A DNA stretch of 64,000 nt from Chryseobacterium glaciei (GTDB lineage Bacteria > Bacteroidota > Bacteroidia > Flavobacteriales > Weeksellaceae). Of the stretch, positions 52,517-59,839 are shown piece after piece. A program made the position numbers and the translations under genes. How positions within the stretch are numbered: the stretch's first letter is position 1; each line of letters begins with the position of its first letter. The DNA is taken from positions 992,001-1,056,000 of the forward strand of contig NZ_CP015199.1 in assembly GCF_001648155.1 (NCBI RefSeq), given 5' to 3'. The notes below the pieces were generated by a model. It did not search any database and was not told where the DNA came from. It was given only the letters and a program-made list of their open reading frames with translations.

Positions 52517-53464
52517 TTAATTATTTAAATTTAAATTCAACATCGCGCGAAGAATATTTGTTTCTTCATTAATGTCGAATATTTTGCTCATAATATCTAC
52601 ACTTTCGAGATTTCGGAGATAGTCTTTCAAAACGTTTGTTACCGCCTCAGGTAATACACGCTTTCTTTCATTGATCGTATCTTCCAACTGTTCGTTTTTT
52701 CTTCTCAACTGATTAATAATTGAGCTTTGGTTTGATTCATTAGGCGTAACATCTATCTTTTCAAGTATTTTAGAATCAATCATATACATTTTCTTTTCTT
52801 CAATATTAAAAATGAAATGATCATCCGACTGAAAAACCTTAAAAAGTTCATACTCATTACCCGTAACAATGTAACCGCATATAAAACGAACTTTAAAACC
52901 TTGAATATTAAGCCTTCCCAGCAGTTTTCTTTCGATTGAATAATCCAAATACTGATACGATGGAACTATATTACATTTTAACAGCTCTTCATCAACACTG
53001 GATCTGTAAAACTCTGTTGCATATTTTTTATAAAAATACAGAACATTGTCCCACTGCACCCGAAATTTATCTTCCGTAAGATCTTTATAAAGGCTTTTTA
53101 ACTGATTGGAAAATACACCGCTGTACATTTTCCTGTCGGTTTCAAAACTATCTGCTCTGCCCTCTTCAAAACCCGAAATATATTTATTATTAACATCAAT
53201 TTCATTAATTACCGTTAACAGATCATTTTCTTTCTGACGTTTGATTTTTGTCAGCAATTCTATTAAACTGTCTGTATATTGGAGATGAAAAAGCTCAAGT
53301 TTACTATAATCCAATCCCTTATTTTCCCGAAATAGATTGTCGATAATATCTGTTTTAATATAAATCGATATGATATCAATATTTTCAAAAAAATTCGAAA
53401 GAAGTTTAAGCTTTGTTAATCTTCTTTTACTCTGAGATAATATGGTTATAGCTTCATCATCCAC
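52517..53464 (-). CDS. Unrecognised Ter-operon protein
   Basis: 315 residues with no signal peptide. The N-terminal ~130 residues are Leu/Ile-rich helices (FFENIDIISIYIKTDII). A middle mixed part (IVPSYQYLDYSIERKLLGRLNIQGFKVRFI) and a C-terminal coiled segment (NQLRRKNEQLEDTINERKRVL) follow. I recognise no family. It lies between telA (16 bases) and terD-2 (64 bases) on the same strand, so it is most likely part of the Ter complex or its regulation. The conserved position could be checked across flavobacteria. Confidence 0.65.
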   Translation of the reverse strand: MDDEAITILSQSKRRLTKLKLLSNFFENIDIISIYIKTDIIDNLFRENKGLDYSKLELFHLQYTDSLIELLTKIKRQKENDLLTVINEIDVNNKYISGFEEGRADSFETDRKMYSGVFSNQLKSLYKDLTEDKFRVQWDNVLYFYKKYATEFYRSSVDEELLKCNIVPSYQYLDYSIERKLLGRLNIQGFKVRFICGYIVTGNEYELFKVFQSDDHFIFNIEEKKMYMIDSKILEKIDVTPNESNQSSIINQLRRKNEQLEDTINERKRVLPEAVTNVLKDYLRNLESVDIMSKIFDINEETNILRAMLNLNLNN

Positions 53465-53480
53465 CTTTATACGGTATTAA

Positions 53481-54659
53481 TTATCCTCTGACGTTTGCTT
53501 TTAGTTCGTGTTCCAATGTCTGTAGATCCTGATCCAGCTTTCTTCTGCCTTCTGCACCTTGCTTTTGGATTTGTTTCACCTCGTTCAAAGTACCGATAAG
53601 TTTCGCAGTTGTTTCTCTCAATGTTTCTACAGAAACGATCGTTTGCTCGTTTGCTCTTGCAACGTTTACTGAATTCTGACCCAGACGTTCTGCATTTTTT
53701 CTTAAAATTTCTTCTGTTGTAGCAGAAACTTTCTGTTGAATCTCAATATTCTGCTGCTGTCTGTACATCGCAACCGCCAATGAAAGTTGATTTTTCCAAA
53801 GTGGCAACGTTGTCGTCAAAATAGTTTGTGCTTTTTCAGCAATAGAAACGTTGTTATTCTGAACCAATCTGATCTGTGGAAGAGACTGCATCATAATCAA
53901 ACGAACCACTTTAAGATCCGCCAATCTTCTATCTAATCTCGCGATAAAATCTCTCTTATCAGCAATTTGATAATCCTGATAAGTTTGTGGAGCAGCTTCC
54001 ATTTGAGCTAATTCAACTCCAGCTTTTTCCATTCTCAGATTTCCGACGATTACCAATTCTTCGATTTGCTTGATGGCATTCACATTACTTTCAAAAATAG
54101 TCTGCAAAACAGCATTATCCTTTGTAGAAGTAATGATTCCGGCATTTACTTTATAAGCGATCTGATCGATATTATTAACGATCTTGTCATATTTTGTAAA
54201 TAAATTCTCGATCTGCGCCACGATACTCTTCATGAACGGCAGTTTGCTTAAAAAGCTCTTGAATTTATTTTGATTTAATTCATCTACATCTACATAATTA
54301 AGCTCCAACAATAGATTATTGATAAGCTCTCCTACTTCTCCGGAATTTGATCTTCTTACATTTCCTAAGAAACTATCACTCTGATTAGAAAGTGTTCTTT
54401 GAAGGTCAGCCCCAAAATTGACGATAGATCCAGGGTTAGATTCATCGATAGAATCTGCAAGAGTCTCGTATTTTTTACGTTCTTCAATCTGTAACTGAGT
54501 CAAGTTTACATTTCCGTCTCTGTCTACAAGCGGAGCCGGAGGCATGCTTGGAGCTGCCGGCTGAACCGGTGTCGGAGGAGCCATTGGAGTAGGTTCGAAT
54601 GTCTTTAGAGGTTCAATAGATCCAAGTGGATCAATCGGTTGATTTTCTTGATTATCCAT
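53481..54659 (-). CDS. telA: TelA-family toxic anion resistance protein
   Basis: 392 residues. A Pro/Ala-rich N-terminal tail (about 15-45) precedes a long helical body with TelA features: FLSKLPFMKSIVAQIENLFTKYD, ALEQ-like charged helices, VVRLIMMQSLPQIRLVQNN and TLPLWKNQLSLAVAMYRQQQN. TelA proteins accompany TerD in tellurite and other stress operons and may form coiled-coil scaffolds. It is cytoplasmic. It lies 6 bases after terD-1 and 16 bases before the unknown protein. Confidence 0.9.
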   Translation of the reverse strand: MDNQENQPIDPLGSIEPLKTFEPTPMAPPTPVQPAAPSMPPAPLVDRDGNVNLTQLQIEERKKYETLADSIDESNPGSIVNFGADLQRTLSNQSDSFLGNVRRSNSGEVGELINNLLLELNYVDVDELNQNKFKSFLSKLPFMKSIVAQIENLFTKYDKIVNNIDQIAYKVNAGIITSTKDNAVLQTIFESNVNAIKQIEELVIVGNLRMEKAGVELAQMEAAPQTYQDYQIADKRDFIARLDRRLADLKVVRLIMMQSLPQIRLVQNNNVSIAEKAQTILTTTLPLWKNQLSLAVAMYRQQQNIEIQQKVSATTEEILRKNAERLGQNSVNVARANEQTIVSVETLRETTAKLIGTLNEVKQIQKQGAEGRRKLDQDLQTLEHELKANVRG

Positions 54660-54665
54660 GGTAAA

Positions 54666-55220
54666 TTATTGATAGATTGATACAAACTTATCCAGACCGT
54701 CTCTTTGTCCGCTTCCTACAGCTTCAAATTTCCATTCTCCGTTTCTGTTGTAGATTCTTCCGAATTCTACGGCTGTTTCGATTGAGAAATCTTCGTCTAA
54801 TTCATATTTTAAGATTTCTTCATTCGTTTCTGTGTTAAAAATTCTGATGAAAGAATTTCTTACTTGTCCGAAGTTTTGTTTTCTGGATTCAGCTTCGTGA
54901 ATCGTTACGACTACTGTAATTTCTTTTACAGCATCATCAATTTTAGTTAAATCGATTTTAATTTGCTCATCATCCCCATTTCCGTCACCCGTCAAATTAT
55001 CACCAGAGTGAATCACCGCTTTGTCCGGAGATTCAAGGTTGTTGTAAAAAATAAAATGATTATCAGAAACTAACTTTTTGTTCTCGTCCAATAAAAATAA
55101 AGACGCATCTAAGTCGAATCCTGTTCCGGTAGATGTATTATTGGTGTCCCAACCTAAACCTACAGTAAATTTAGGTGCGTTTATGTTTTCTCTTTGTCCT
55201 TTTTGTAAGTTAATAGCCAT
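54666..55220 (-). CDS. terD: TerD-family calcium-binding stress protein, first copy
   Basis: 184 residues. TerD motifs are complete: LGWDTN, DLDASLFLLDENKKL, VIHSGDNLTGDGNGDDEQI, FIRIFNTETNEE and NGEWKFEAVGSGQRDG. Acidic residues from two loops bind calcium in characterised members. Its start overlaps the end of the PRTase gene by 11 bases, which argues for coupled expression. Confidence 0.92.
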   Translation of the reverse strand: MAINLQKGQRENINAPKFTVGLGWDTNNTSTGTGFDLDASLFLLDENKKLVSDNHFIFYNNLESPDKAVIHSGDNLTGDGNGDDEQIKIDLTKIDDAVKEITVVVTIHEAESRKQNFGQVRNSFIRIFNTETNEEILKYELDEDFSIETAVEFGRIYNRNGEWKFEAVGSGQRDGLDKFVSIYQ

Positions 55221-56034
55221 AATATAATTCAGTTTGCGTTAAAGTGTTTATATTGTTTTCGTATTCTTTTATTAAATGATAATTATTGCTGATCGCAAGT
55301 TCCAGCAGGTTATCCATATGTTCTTTTGTTACTTTAGACGTAAGATACTCAAAATTACTTGAATCCAGTCCTAAAATATATTTCACGATCCTTGTATTGA
55401 ACTGGAAACTTGGCTTCACCATTACTTCTGCAACATGTTTTACATCTTTCACAGCGTAGTAATTGAAGAAGTTTTCAATTTTTGGATCTAACTCAAAATT
55501 CATCAATTCAGCATAATACATGAATAAAAAATCTGCTTTCACATCAAATTCATCCAAAATTTTATTCACTGTAAATTCATGACTTCCTGTAATTTTTATA
55601 TCGTCTATAAAAATACAAAGTTTTCCTCTTAAAAAATCTTTATCAAGATAATAAGTATCATTGGCAATCAGATTTTTACGGTCTTCAAAACTTAAATTTC
55701 CGTAATCTGTTGTATAGGTATGATTTCTATTGATTTTTGATAAAATACTCGACTTTTTTCCTTTCTGAAATAAATAAAAATCAAGATATTTTTTGAAGTA
55801 AAAACATAAAAAATTAGAAGCCGTCGGAATTGCCATGTAAGGACTTGGCAACACCACGATTTCTTTATCTGTATTTAAAATTTCTTCGTGTGCAGAAAGA
55901 AATCCGTCAAATAATTCTTTTGCAAATTTTTCAGCATACGATTTATCGCCATACTTGAAATAGCTGTATTCTGCAGGCGAAAAAGTAAACTCATCCGCCG
56001 AATGAATGTGGTGTAAACTATACCTTTTATTCAT
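55210..56034 (-). CDS. Ter-operon phosphoribosyltransferase-fold protein
   Basis: 274 residues. The PRPP-type loop is seen in LCIFIDDIKITGSHE, with an upstream strand EIVVLPSPYMAIPTASNF as in PRTases. Ter operons in many bacteria carry such PRTases, proposed to take part in making a nucleoside-like metabolite; this is inference here. It is cytoplasmic, lies 5 bases from the HAD gene and overlaps terD-1. Confidence 0.78.
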   Translation of the reverse strand: MNKRYSLHHIHSADEFTFSPAEYSYFKYGDKSYAEKFAKELFDGFLSAHEEILNTDKEIVVLPSPYMAIPTASNFLCFYFKKYLDFYLFQKGKKSSILSKINRNHTYTTDYGNLSFEDRKNLIANDTYYLDKDFLRGKLCIFIDDIKITGSHEFTVNKILDEFDVKADFLFMYYAELMNFELDPKIENFFNYYAVKDVKHVAEVMVKPSFQFNTRIVKYILGLDSSNFEYLTSKVTKEHMDNLLELAISNNYHLIKEYENNINTLTQTELYYGY

Positions 56035-56039
56035 TTCTA

Positions 56040-56708
56040 TTAGTTTTTTAATAAATATGCATTAAATCCAAAATCCTTTGCTCCCTTGTAATCTGCAATC
56101 GGATTATCTCCGATATGCAAAATCTGATCCATCGGCAGATTCTGATTTTTAACTCTATTTTTTACCTCCTGAAAAATAAGAGGATTCGGTTTAGAAATAT
56201 TCAGTTCATCAGAATAAATATGGAAATCAATGTACTGATCCAAATTTTCATTGATAAGAAATTTTCTCATCGTTTTTCCTTTGATAAATCCTGTATTGCT
56301 TAAAACATTAATCGTTTTTCCCTGATTTTTAATTTCGTCAAAAAACTGATGTAAATTTTCGAAAATAATAACAGGTTTATATTCTAAAAACAACTCTTCG
56401 CTTTTCAGATAAAAGTCATTTAGTTTTTCTTTATTTATCTGTTTTAAATCAATATTCAAAGATCCTAAGATCAATAAATAAATTTCAAAAGTATCAATAT
56501 TCCCACCCAATACTTCATTGATATTATTACAAAGATCATCATAATATTTTACGACTTTCGCAACTTCTTCAATGGGTTTATTTACGTTAAAAAATGAGGA
56601 GAACAGCTCAACTCTTTTTGCTTTAAATTCAGGGTGAGATTTTATTAAGGTAAGCCACAAATCAAAAGAAAAATGTGAGTGATTGTGGATGTCTATATCT
56701 GTTTTCAA
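56040..56708 (-). CDS. HAD-superfamily hydrolase, first gene of the Ter operon
   Basis: 222 residues. HAD motif I reads FDLWLTL: the nucleophile Asp is present but the second Asp of the phosphatase motif is Trp, as in dehalogenase-like members. Motif II VLSNTGF, motif III Lys in ISKPNPLIF and motif IV HIGDNPIADYKGAKDFG follow. The cap domain fits subfamily I. It may act on a phosphorylated or otherwise modified nucleotide metabolite made by the Ter enzymes. A -7 element for the operon lies about 100 bases upstream. Confidence 0.82.
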   Translation of the reverse strand: MKTDIDIHNHSHFSFDLWLTLIKSHPEFKAKRVELFSSFFNVNKPIEEVAKVVKYYDDLCNNINEVLGGNIDTFEIYLLILGSLNIDLKQINKEKLNDFYLKSEELFLEYKPVIIFENLHQFFDEIKNQGKTINVLSNTGFIKGKTMRKFLINENLDQYIDFHIYSDELNISKPNPLIFQEVKNRVKNQNLPMDQILHIGDNPIADYKGAKDFGFNAYLLKN

Positions 56709-56811
56709 AATGGTTTAAGTTAAAAGTTTTTATTTAGCTTTTCTTGAAAAAGATGTTTTAAATGGTTACTATTTGCTGTCATCAATTCGTGTTTAAAATT
56801 TTCAGTTTTCC

Positions 56812-56819
56812 CAAAGATA
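56812..56819 (-). promoter_or_regulatory. Bacteroidetes -7 promoter motif for the Ter operon
   Basis: The minus strand reads TATCTTTG, about 104 bases before the HAD start, leaving a long 5' leader. Confidence 0.5.
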
Positions 56820-56956
56820 GAATTTTTCTTATTAATGGATAAATGTACTTCTATGTTTTAAGATATTTTTATGATTTCCCGTAATTTGAATTTAATATTT
56901 GATCTAAGAAAATTCCTTTTTTTAACGCTATGATCGCTAGGTTTCGTTTAATTCTT

Positions 56957-57053
56957 TGAAAATATTTTTCGTTCGCAAAGGCACTTCGTTCAGCAAATGA
57001 TAGCAGAACGGCTTGGCTGAGTGAAACGCCTTTGCGAACGAAAAATATTTTCA
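56957..57053. repeat. Inverted GCAAAGGCGTTTCACTC repeat element, copy 2
   Basis: Perfect 26-bp arms (56957-56982 with 57028-57053) flank a 45-base centre. The right arm and its flank, read on the minus strand, contain TTCGCAAAGGCGTTTCACTC, identical to 34521-34540. Further to the right, AACGCAAAG and CAAAGATTTTT match the start of copy 1 in order. A 61-codon frame through this element is not a real gene. Confidence 0.8.
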
Positions 57054-57158
57054 ATCATTTCAAAAAAATCTTTGTGAGCTTTGCGTTAAAAATAATTTAA
57101 CAAACCAAGCATTTTATTTCTTCAATTTTCTGTCGTTTGAAAAAAATTAAAAAAAGTT

Positions 57159-57188
57159 TTTGTGATTTAAATATTTTTTATAATTTCG
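57159..57188 (+). promoter_or_regulatory. Bacteroidetes promoter for the EF-G leader transcript
   Basis: A TTTG -33 element at 57159-57162 and TAATTTCG -7 element (one mismatch to TAnnTTTG) at 57181-57188 are separated by 18 bases. Transcription would start about 15 bases before the leader ORF. Confidence 0.6.
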
Positions 57189-57208
57189 CAACCGATTAAC
57201 AATCAACA

Positions 57209-57295
57209 ATGTCAACAAAAATGATAAATATTATAACTTTAAACAATCCTATCAGAGCTGTGTTCTTTGGTAGCACTGAATATTTATCTGAATAG
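57209..57295 (+). CDS. Candidate leader peptide upstream of the EF-G paralogue
   Basis: A 28-codon ORF begins MSTKMINIITLNNPIR and ends GSTEYLSE before TAG. It lies directly after a promoter and 32 bases before an intrinsic terminator, and 218 bases before the EF-G gene. This order (promoter, short ORF, terminator, ribosome-related gene) is that of transcription attenuation, where ribosome stalling on the leader changes RNA folding. The peptide has no export features. Its identity as a regulatory ORF is inferred from position. Confidence 0.55.
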   Translation: MSTKMINIITLNNPIRAVFFGSTEYLSE

Positions 57296-57327
57296 TATCG
57301 ACCTTTATAAAATCAAAATATAATTAA

Positions 57328-57356
57328 AGGCCTGTCTATCCAGATAGGTCTTTTTT
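57328..57356 (+). terminator. Intrinsic terminator between leader ORF and EF-G gene
   Basis: A 10-bp stem (57328-57337 with 57342-57351, two G-T pairs) has a 4-base loop and a run of six T. It lies upstream of the main coding region, so it would stop transcription unless disrupted. Confidence 0.75.
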
Positions 57357-57513
57357 GCTACCCAATTTCCAGCTTTCGAAAATTCAAGTTGGTCGTCTTA
57401 AATTTTTTAACGAAAAGAAAAATTTTCTTACTAAATAAAATGGTAAGACTAATAAATATTTACGTTTAAAATTCAAGTATAACCTTAAAAATCAACAATT
57501 TAAATTTAACAAA

Positions 57514-59580
57514 ATGAAATACAACACACGAAATATAGGGATAATAGCGCACGTCGATGCCGGAAAAACAACACTCACGGAAAGATTGCTTTATTACACA
57601 GGAATGATCCACAAAATAGGAAACGTAGACGAAGGAAATACAACGATGGATAAAGATATTCAGGAAAAAAACCGAGGAATTACCATTTCATCTGCTGCCA
57701 TTTCCACACAATGGAAAAAGGATGATACCATTTTTAATATCAACATCATTGATACTCCCGGACACATTGATTTCGCAGTGGAAGTTGAACGTTCTTTACG
57801 AGTTCTGGATAGCGTTGTCGCTGTTTTCTGTGCTTCTTCGGGAGTTCAGCCACAAACTGAGAATGTTTGGTTCCAGGCGGAGAAACATGGAATTTCTAAA
57901 ATCTGTTTTATCAATAAAATGGATAGAATTGGAGCTGATTTCTTTGCTGTTTTAAACGAAATCAAGACTAAATTGAATGCAGCTCCCTTGGCCTTACAAA
58001 TTCCAATTGGTTCTGAAGACAATTTTGAAGGAGTGATTGATTTAATCAAGCAAAAAGCTTTGTATTGGATGGATGAAAATGGTGAAACGATTATTGAAAA
58101 AGAAATTCCTGAAAATTATAAAGTAGAAGCTGATGAATTCAGATTAAAATTAATGGAAACATTGGTCGAATCTGACGAAACGTTCTTTGAAACTTTCATG
58201 AATTCTGAAACTCAAATTTCTGAGAACATGATGATTGAAGCGATAAAAAGGGCTTGTCAAACAAGAGCAATTGTTCCTGTTTTATGCGGTTCTGCTTTTA
58301 AGAATAAAGGAGTTCAGCCTTTACTCGATGCAATTGTAAGTTATCTTCCCGCTCCCAATCAATTGACTTCAATTAAAGGAAAAAATCCTGCAACAGAAGA
58401 AACTATTGAATTGGAAAGAAATGAAGAAGAAACTTTTTCAGGATTGGTGTTCAAGGTTGTGATTGATAAACATATGGGAAAACTAGCGATGGTAAGAATC
58501 TATTCAGGAAAGATAAAATCTGGTGATACTGTCCTCAATGTGAGAACTGATGAAAATTTCAGAATATCTAGGATTTTGCAAATGCAGTCGAATAAAACGT
58601 TAACCATTGAAGAAGCGAAAGATGGTGATATCATCGCTTTAACAGGAATAAAAGATGCTAAAACAGGAGATTCTTTATCTTCTCTTCAAAGGCCTGTAGT
58701 TTTGGAAGCGATCACGATTCCAGCTCCAGTTATCCGAGTTTCAATTGAACCTAAAACGAATGCTGACGAGAAATCTTTCGGTTTGGTTTTAGCTAAAATT
58801 CAGGAAGAGGATCCTTCGTTGGTTGTTGAAAGAGACAAACAAACTGGTGAAACTTTATTGAGTGGTTTGGGCGAATTACATCTTGAGGTTACTTTAGAAA
58901 AGATCAGATTGAATCACGGAATTGAGATCAATCAAGGAAAACCTAAAGTTTCGTACAAGGAAATTTTAACCGAAACTAGAATTCACAGAGAAAAATTAGT
59001 GAAACAAAACGGAGGAAACGGACAATTTGCGGATATTACTTTTGAAATCGGACCTAGAGATCATAATGAAATCGGGTTAGAATTCATTAATAAAATTAAA
59101 GGCGGAGTTATTCCTAGTGAATTTATTCCTTCCGTAGAAAAAGGTTTCAGAGAAGCAATGGAAAACGGAGCCATAAATGGATATCCTTTGGAAAGCATGA
59201 AAATTACACTTCTTGACGGTTCCACTCACTCCGAAGATTCGGGTGCTTATGATTTTGAAATTTCTGCAAGAGACGGTTTCAGAGCAATTGCAAAACAGTG
59301 CAAACCAAAATTATTGGAACCCATCATGCAAGTTGAGATTCAAAGTATTGAAGAATATACTGGGGCCGTGACTGCTGACATCAATAAAAGAAGAGGAATT
59401 ATTACTTCAATTGATGAAAGATCAGGTAGAAAAATTTTCACTGCGGAAGTTCCTTTGGCTTCTACTTTCGGATATATTTCTGATCTGAGAACGCTGACGA
59501 GCGGTAGAGCTTCGATTAGTATGAAATTGTCGCACTATGCTTTAGTGCCTGATTTTATTTCAAATACATTAATAACTTAA
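57514..59580 (+). CDS. Elongation factor G paralogue (translational GTPase)
   Basis: 688 residues, the usual EF-G length. All GTPase motifs are present: AHVDAGKT (12-19), RGITI (54-58), DTPGH (80-84), NKMD (134-137) and GSAFKNKG. EVERSLRVLDSVVAVF and VQPQTENVW match EF-G and not Tet(M)-type ribosomal protection proteins. Domain IV keeps the His of the tip loop in DGSTHSEDSGAYDF. No rpsL, rpsG or tuf gene is nearby, so this is not the housekeeping str-operon copy. It may be a stress or antibiotic-response translocase. The leader ORF plus terminator upstream suggests induction by ribosome stalling. Confidence 0.85.
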   Translation: MKYNTRNIGIIAHVDAGKTTLTERLLYYTGMIHKIGNVDEGNTTMDKDIQEKNRGITISSAAISTQWKKDDTIFNINIIDTPGHIDFAVEVERSLRVLDSVVAVFCASSGVQPQTENVWFQAEKHGISKICFINKMDRIGADFFAVLNEIKTKLNAAPLALQIPIGSEDNFEGVIDLIKQKALYWMDENGETIIEKEIPENYKVEADEFRLKLMETLVESDETFFETFMNSETQISENMMIEAIKRACQTRAIVPVLCGSAFKNKGVQPLLDAIVSYLPAPNQLTSIKGKNPATEETIELERNEEETFSGLVFKVVIDKHMGKLAMVRIYSGKIKSGDTVLNVRTDENFRISRILQMQSNKTLTIEEAKDGDIIALTGIKDAKTGDSLSSLQRPVVLEAITIPAPVIRVSIEPKTNADEKSFGLVLAKIQEEDPSLVVERDKQTGETLLSGLGELHLEVTLEKIRLNHGIEINQGKPKVSYKEILTETRIHREKLVKQNGGNGQFADITFEIGPRDHNEIGLEFINKIKGGVIPSEFIPSVEKGFREAMENGAINGYPLESMKITLLDGSTHSEDSGAYDFEISARDGFRAIAKQCKPKLLEPIMQVEIQSIEEYTGAVTADINKRRGIITSIDERSGRKIFTAEVPLASTFGYISDLRTLTSGRASISMKLSHYALVPDFISNTLIT

Positions 59581-59839
59581 AAAGCGAGGGCTGTGAATTT
59601 ATTTTGCAGTCCTTGTTTGGGTTATAAAGTGAATGGTGAATTGTGAATTGTGAATTTTTTCTCTCGCGGATTTTGCTGATTACGCAGATTTTTTTCTTAC
59701 GACAAATATATCTTTATTATATTCATAGATCGCATTTCATACGATCCTTTCCTAAGCCGTCCCTTCGGGACTACCCGCTCCAAAACTCTAAAAACACTCC
59801 CATTCTCAAACTCTAAAACCCTCAAACTCTACAACCCTC
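59581..59839. other. Spacer with short tandem repeats and hairpins
   Basis: It holds a weak EF-G terminator hairpin (AGGGCTG / CAGTCCT, about 59586-59613), GTGAATTGTGAATTGTGAA-type tandem repeats (about 59633-59657), GTCCCTTCGGGAC (about 59759-59771) and CAAACTCTAAAACCCTC-type repeats up to the SulP stop. Not coding. Confidence 0.55.

Larger units (their letters stand above)
56709..57208. other. Spacer holding Ter promoter, repeat and EF-G leader promoter
   Basis: About 500 bases. It contains the Ter operon -7 element (56812-56819), the inverted repeat at 56957-57053 and the plus-strand promoter at 57159-57188. No real ORF was found in the rest. Confidence 0.5.

Noticed and set aside
56869..57054. 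61-codon minus-strand frame
   Set aside because: It runs through the inverted repeat element and its protein is not plausible (basic, no motif); the repeat explains the open frame.
57514..59580. Tet(M)-type tetracycline-resistance protein
   Set aside because: EF-G-specific segments (EVERSLRVLD, VQPQTENVW, NKMDRIGADFF) and domain IV fit EF-G better than ribosomal protection proteins.
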